Program-made: the position numbers and the translations under genes
Notes under the pieces: generated by a model
Databases searched by the model: none
Told to the model about the DNA's origin: nothing
Seen by the model: the letters and a program-made list of their open reading frames with translations, nothing else
DNA from: Gammaproteobacteria bacterium
Lineage (GTDB): Bacteria > Pseudomonadota > Gammaproteobacteria > Xanthomonadales > Xanthomonadaceae
Assembly (NCBI GenBank): GCA_030431185.1
Contig: JAUIJO010000147.1
Span: 1 to 8,377, forward strand
DNA length: 8,377 nt
Reading direction: 5' to 3'
Shown here: positions 6,109 to 8,377 of the stretch, piece by piece
Numbering within the stretch: position 1 is the stretch's first letter
How the letters are laid out: each line of letters opens with the position of its first letter

Positions 6109-6831
6109 ATGAACGAAACGACCTCGCCCTGCCGACTTCTCATCCATGGTGCCTCCGGTCGCATGGGCCAGGCCCTGCTGCGCCTGGCCGCCGGCGAGGA
6201 TGGCCTGCTGGTGGTGGCCGCGGTGGGCAAGGGCGCGCCGGGGCAGCGCGTCGTCGACGGCATCCCGCATTTTTCCGCCGCCGAGTTGAACGGCGTGCCC
6301 GCGTTCGACGTCGCCATCGATTTCAGCCTGCCCGCCGGTTTCGACCACGTGCTGGCGCTTTGCGTGCAGCGCGGGCGACCGCTGGTGTCGGGCACGACGG
6401 GCATCGACGAGGCGCAACGCTCGGCGCTCCGTGCCGCGTCGGGGACCATCCCGGTGGCGTGGGCGACCAATTTCAGCCTGGGCGTCGCGGTGCTCAACGA
6501 ACTGGTCGAGCGCGCCGCCGAGGCCTTGCCCGGCTGGGATTGCGACATCGTCGAATCCCACCACGTGCACAAGCTCGATGCCCCCTCGGGTACGGCCCTC
6601 ACGCTGGGCGAGTGCGCCGGGCAGGGCGGGGCGACGCCGCGCTATGCCTCGTTGCGGGCCGGCGACATCATCGGCGAGCACAGCGTCCAGTTCACCGGCC
6701 TGGGCGAACGCGTCGAACTGGTCCATCGCGCCACCAACCGCGACATCTTCGCGCGCGGTGCGCTGCATTGCGCCCAGCGACTGAACGGGCGGCCTGCAGG
6801 CACCTATCGCGTCCGCGACCTGCTGGATTGA
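6109..6831 (+). CDS. dapB: 4-hydroxy-tetrahydrodipicolinate reductase
   Basis: DapB reduces hydroxy-tetrahydrodipicolinate to tetrahydrodipicolinate with NAD(P)H in the cytosolic diaminopimelate/lysine pathway, which also feeds peptidoglycan. The 240-residue product has the nucleotide-binding loop GASGRMG (14-20), VSGTTG (93-98), and the catalytic segment SHHVHKLDAPSGTAL (150-164) with His151, His152 and Lys155 matching the E. coli catalytic His pair and Lys. RAGDIIGEH (183-191) is the family RxGxxxGxH motif. It is shorter than the E. coli enzyme (273 residues), mainly through short loops near 165-185; no core motif is lost. ATG 6109 is chosen over an in-frame TTG at 6073 because the Rossmann fold starts just after it. 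It lies 10 bases past the regulator stop and lacks a clear Shine-Dalgarno (CCTTTCCCCC precedes the ATG). Confidence 0.96.
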   Translation: MNETTSPCRLLIHGASGRMGQALLRLAAGEDGLLVVAAVGKGAPGQRVVDGIPHFSAAELNGVPAFDVAIDFSLPAGFDHVLALCVQRGRPLVSGTTGIDEAQRSALRAASGTIPVAWATNFSLGVAVLNELVERAAEALPGWDCDIVESHHVHKLDAPSGTALTLGECAGQGGATPRYASLRAGDIIGEHSVQFTGLGERVELVHRATNRDIFARGALHCAQRLNGRPAGTYRVRDLLD

Positions 6832-6901
6832 ATTTCCCCGGCCTCCAGCCGGCGGACATGAACGCGGGCATCGCCCTGCGTTGCGACCATCGTCGATGAG
6901 A

Positions 6902-6931
6902 CTGGCGCTGTCCGCCCCGGACCGCTAGAAT
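6902..6931 (+). promoter_or_regulatory. Candidate carAB promoter
   Basis: TAGAAT (6926-6931) matches 5 of 6 bases of the -10 consensus and is one of few AT-rich spots in the 226-bp dapB-carA gap. CTGGCG at 6902-6907, with an 18-base spacer, is a modest -35. Transcription would begin near 6938, giving a leader of about 120 bases ahead of carA. Confidence 0.5.
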
Positions 6932-6993
6932 TCTCGCTCGCCTGAACCTCCCCAACCGGACCGGCCCCTGCCGCGTCCGCGCTTTGCTGCAAG

Positions 6994-7021
6994 CCGCATT
7001 CGCGGGCCTGCGCGAAGGCGG
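6994..7021 (+). promoter_or_regulatory. Hairpin in the carA leader
   Basis: CCGCATTCGCG (6994-7004) pairs with CGCGAAGGCGG (7011-7021) over 11 positions with one A-G mismatch and a GGCCTG loop. It lies in the predicted untranslated leader, 36 bases before the carA start. No T-run follows. GGGG at 7020-7023 could instead pair with CCCC at 7035-7038, close to the ribosome-binding site, so two exclusive structures are possible. A regulatory role is inference. Confidence 0.4.
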
Positions 7022-7057
7022 GGCGGTCAGTATTCCCCGGCTTACAAGGCGACCCCC

Positions 7058-8182
7058 GTGACCCAACCCGCAATCCTCGCGCTCGAAGATGGCACTCTCT
7101 TCGAGGGCGTTTCCGTAGGCGCGCCCGGCCTTTCGGTCGGCGAAGTGGTATTCAACACCGCGATGACCGGCTACCAGGAGATCCTCACCGATCCCTCCTA
7201 TGCGCGCCAGCTGGTGACCCTGACCTATCCCCACGTCGGCAACACCGGCTGCACCGACCAGGACGACGAGGCCCGCCAGGCCTGGGCATCGGGCCTGATC
7301 GTGCGCGACGTCCCGCGTCGTCCGAGCAACTGGCGCAGCCAGGTCGCACTGCCGGAATGGCTGGCCGCGCGCGGCATCGTCGGCATCGCCGGCATCGACA
7401 CCCGCAAGCTGACCCGCCTGCTGCGCGACACCGGCGCGCAGGGTGGGGCGCTGATGGCCGGCGAGGGCATCGACGCCGCCAGGGCGCTGGAAGCCGCACG
7501 CAAGTTCCCGGGCCTGAAGGGCATGGACCTGGCGAAGGAAGTCACCACCGCCGAGCGTTACGCCTGGACGGATGGGCAGCTCGACCTCGACCAGGACGCC
7601 TTCGTCAGCGCGGCGCCGCGCTTCAAGGTCGTGGCCTACGACTTCGGTGTGAAGCACAACATCCTGCGCATGCTCGCCGAACGCGGCTGCGAACTGACCG
7701 TGGTGCCCGCGCAGACGCCGGCCGCCGAGGTCATGGCGCTCAAGCCCGATGGCGTCTTCCTGTCCAATGGTCCCGGCGATCCGGAGCCCTGCGACTACGC
7801 CATCGAGGCGATCCGCGCGTTCGTCGCCGCGAAGCTGCCGACCTTCGGCATCTGCCTGGGCCACCAGTTGCTGGGGCTGGCCGCCGGCGCGCGCACGATG
7901 AAGATGAAGTTCGGCCACCATGGCGCCAACCACCCGGTGCAGGACCTCGACAGCCAGCGGGTGATGATCACCTCGCAGAACCACGGCTTCGCGATCGACG
8001 AGGCCAGCCTGCCGGCCAACGTCCGCGTAACCCACCGCTCCCTGTTCGACGGCTCCAACCAGGGCATCGAACTGACCGACGCGCCGGCCTTCAGCTTCCA
8101 GGGCCACCCGGAGGCCAGCCCAGGCCCCCACGACGTCTCACCCCTTTTCGACCGTTTCGTTGCGCTCATGGAGGCCAACTGA
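7058..8182 (+). CDS. carA: Carbamoyl-phosphate synthase small (glutaminase) subunit
   Basis: CarA hydrolyses glutamine and channels ammonia to CarB, which makes carbamoyl phosphate for arginine and pyrimidine synthesis in the cytosol. The 374-residue product has the CPSase small-chain N-terminal domain (about 5-150, with DGTLFEG and NTAMTGYQEILTDPSY) and a class I glutamine amidotransferase domain (about 190-370). The triad is visible as Cys266 in FGICLGHQ and His350 and Glu352 in GHPEASPGPHD. SNGPGDP (236-242) forms the oxyanion region. Length is normal. The start is GTG 7058, supported by AAGG 8 bases upstream and by the alignment of the N-terminus with the family. It forms a two-gene unit with carB, one base apart. 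Confidence 0.97.
   Translation: MTQPAILALEDGTLFEGVSVGAPGLSVGEVVFNTAMTGYQEILTDPSYARQLVTLTYPHVGNTGCTDQDDEARQAWASGLIVRDVPRRPSNWRSQVALPEWLAARGIVGIAGIDTRKLTRLLRDTGAQGGALMAGEGIDAARALEAARKFPGLKGMDLAKEVTTAERYAWTDGQLDLDQDAFVSAAPRFKVVAYDFGVKHNILRMLAERGCELTVVPAQTPAAEVMALKPDGVFLSNGPGDPEPCDYAIEAIRAFVAAKLPTFGICLGHQLLGLAAGARTMKMKFGHHGANHPVQDLDSQRVMITSQNHGFAIDEASLPANVRVTHRSLFDGSNQGIELTDAPAFSFQGHPEASPGPHDVSPLFDRFVALMEAN
8170..8174 (+). promoter_or_regulatory. Shine-Dalgarno for carB inside the end of carA
   Basis: GGAGG lies 9 bases before the carB ATG, within the last codons of carA. It supports the carB start and close translational linkage of the two subunits. Confidence 0.75.
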
Positions 8183-8183
8183 C

Positions 8184-8377
<194 letters not shown>

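Noticed and set aside
5289..6602. 437-codon minus-strand frame opposite the regulator and dapB
   Set aside because: It is antisense to genes with clear HTH and DapB motifs, covers the operator region, and its low-complexity Arg/Ala/Gln translation fits no family.
6838..6852. CCGGC-CTCCA-GCCGG hairpin just after dapB as a terminator
   Set aside because: It has only 5 bp of stem and no T-run. Such short GC palindromes are expected by chance at this base composition.
6896..6928. Ten-codon leader peptide ORF upstream of carA
   Set aside because: The ATG precedes the likely -10 box and the stop codon lies within it, so it would not be on the main carA transcript; no ribosome site or pyrimidine/arginine-type codon run is seen.
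6692..8131. 479-codon open frame on the minus strand opposite dapB and carA
   Set aside because: It lies antisense to two unmistakable genes with intact catalytic motifs and crosses their intergenic gap. Long antisense frames are common in GC-rich genes, and its translation shows no recognisable domain.

Overview
This GC-rich window (most wobble positions are G or C) looks like a chromosomal segment of a gammaproteobacterium, most likely in the Xanthomonadaceae/Lysobacteraceae (Xanthomonas, Stenotrophomonas, Lysobacter). The evidence for this is the order dnaK, dnaJ, dapB, carA, carB, a short DapB of 240 residues, and the GATTCGTGATTCG-type repeat between dnaK and dnaJ, which I associate with intergenic regions of this family. 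The taxonomic call is inference; no rRNA or other decisive marker is present.

Layout. Positions 1-1430 hold the 3' three quarters of dnaK on the + strand. A 126-bp gap follows, filled with an inverted-repeat element that has an inner hairpin, then dnaJ (1557-2681, +). A strong GC hairpin at 2696-2727 lies between the convergent ends of dnaJ and a minus-strand unit. That unit, read from right to left, has a possible small frame-disrupted secreted-peptide ORF (about 5198-4985), an FAD-linked oxidase (4992-3583) and an LCM-type SAM-dependent methyltransferase (3586-2714). The last two genes overlap by ATGA. Divergent from this unit is an XRE-type HTH regulator (5313-6098, +). The 114-bp gap between them carries two adjacent perfect palindromes and plausible promoters facing both ways. 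dapB (6109-6831), a 226-bp carAB leader, carA (7058-8182) and the first 64 codons of carB (8184-8377, cut by the window end) complete the + strand.

How it works together. DnaK and DnaJ form the Hsp70 chaperone pair. DapB makes tetrahydrodipicolinate for lysine and peptidoglycan. CarA and CarB make carbamoyl phosphate for arginine and pyrimidines. These are ordinary housekeeping genes. The stretch from about 2690 to 6100 is the accessory part: an oxidase and methyltransferase pair that is very probably translationally coupled, facing a dedicated regulator across a shared operator region. The arrangement suggests a small regulated module that oxidises and methylates an unknown metabolite, inserted between the chaperone genes and dapB. 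Substrate and physiological role cannot be read from the sequence.
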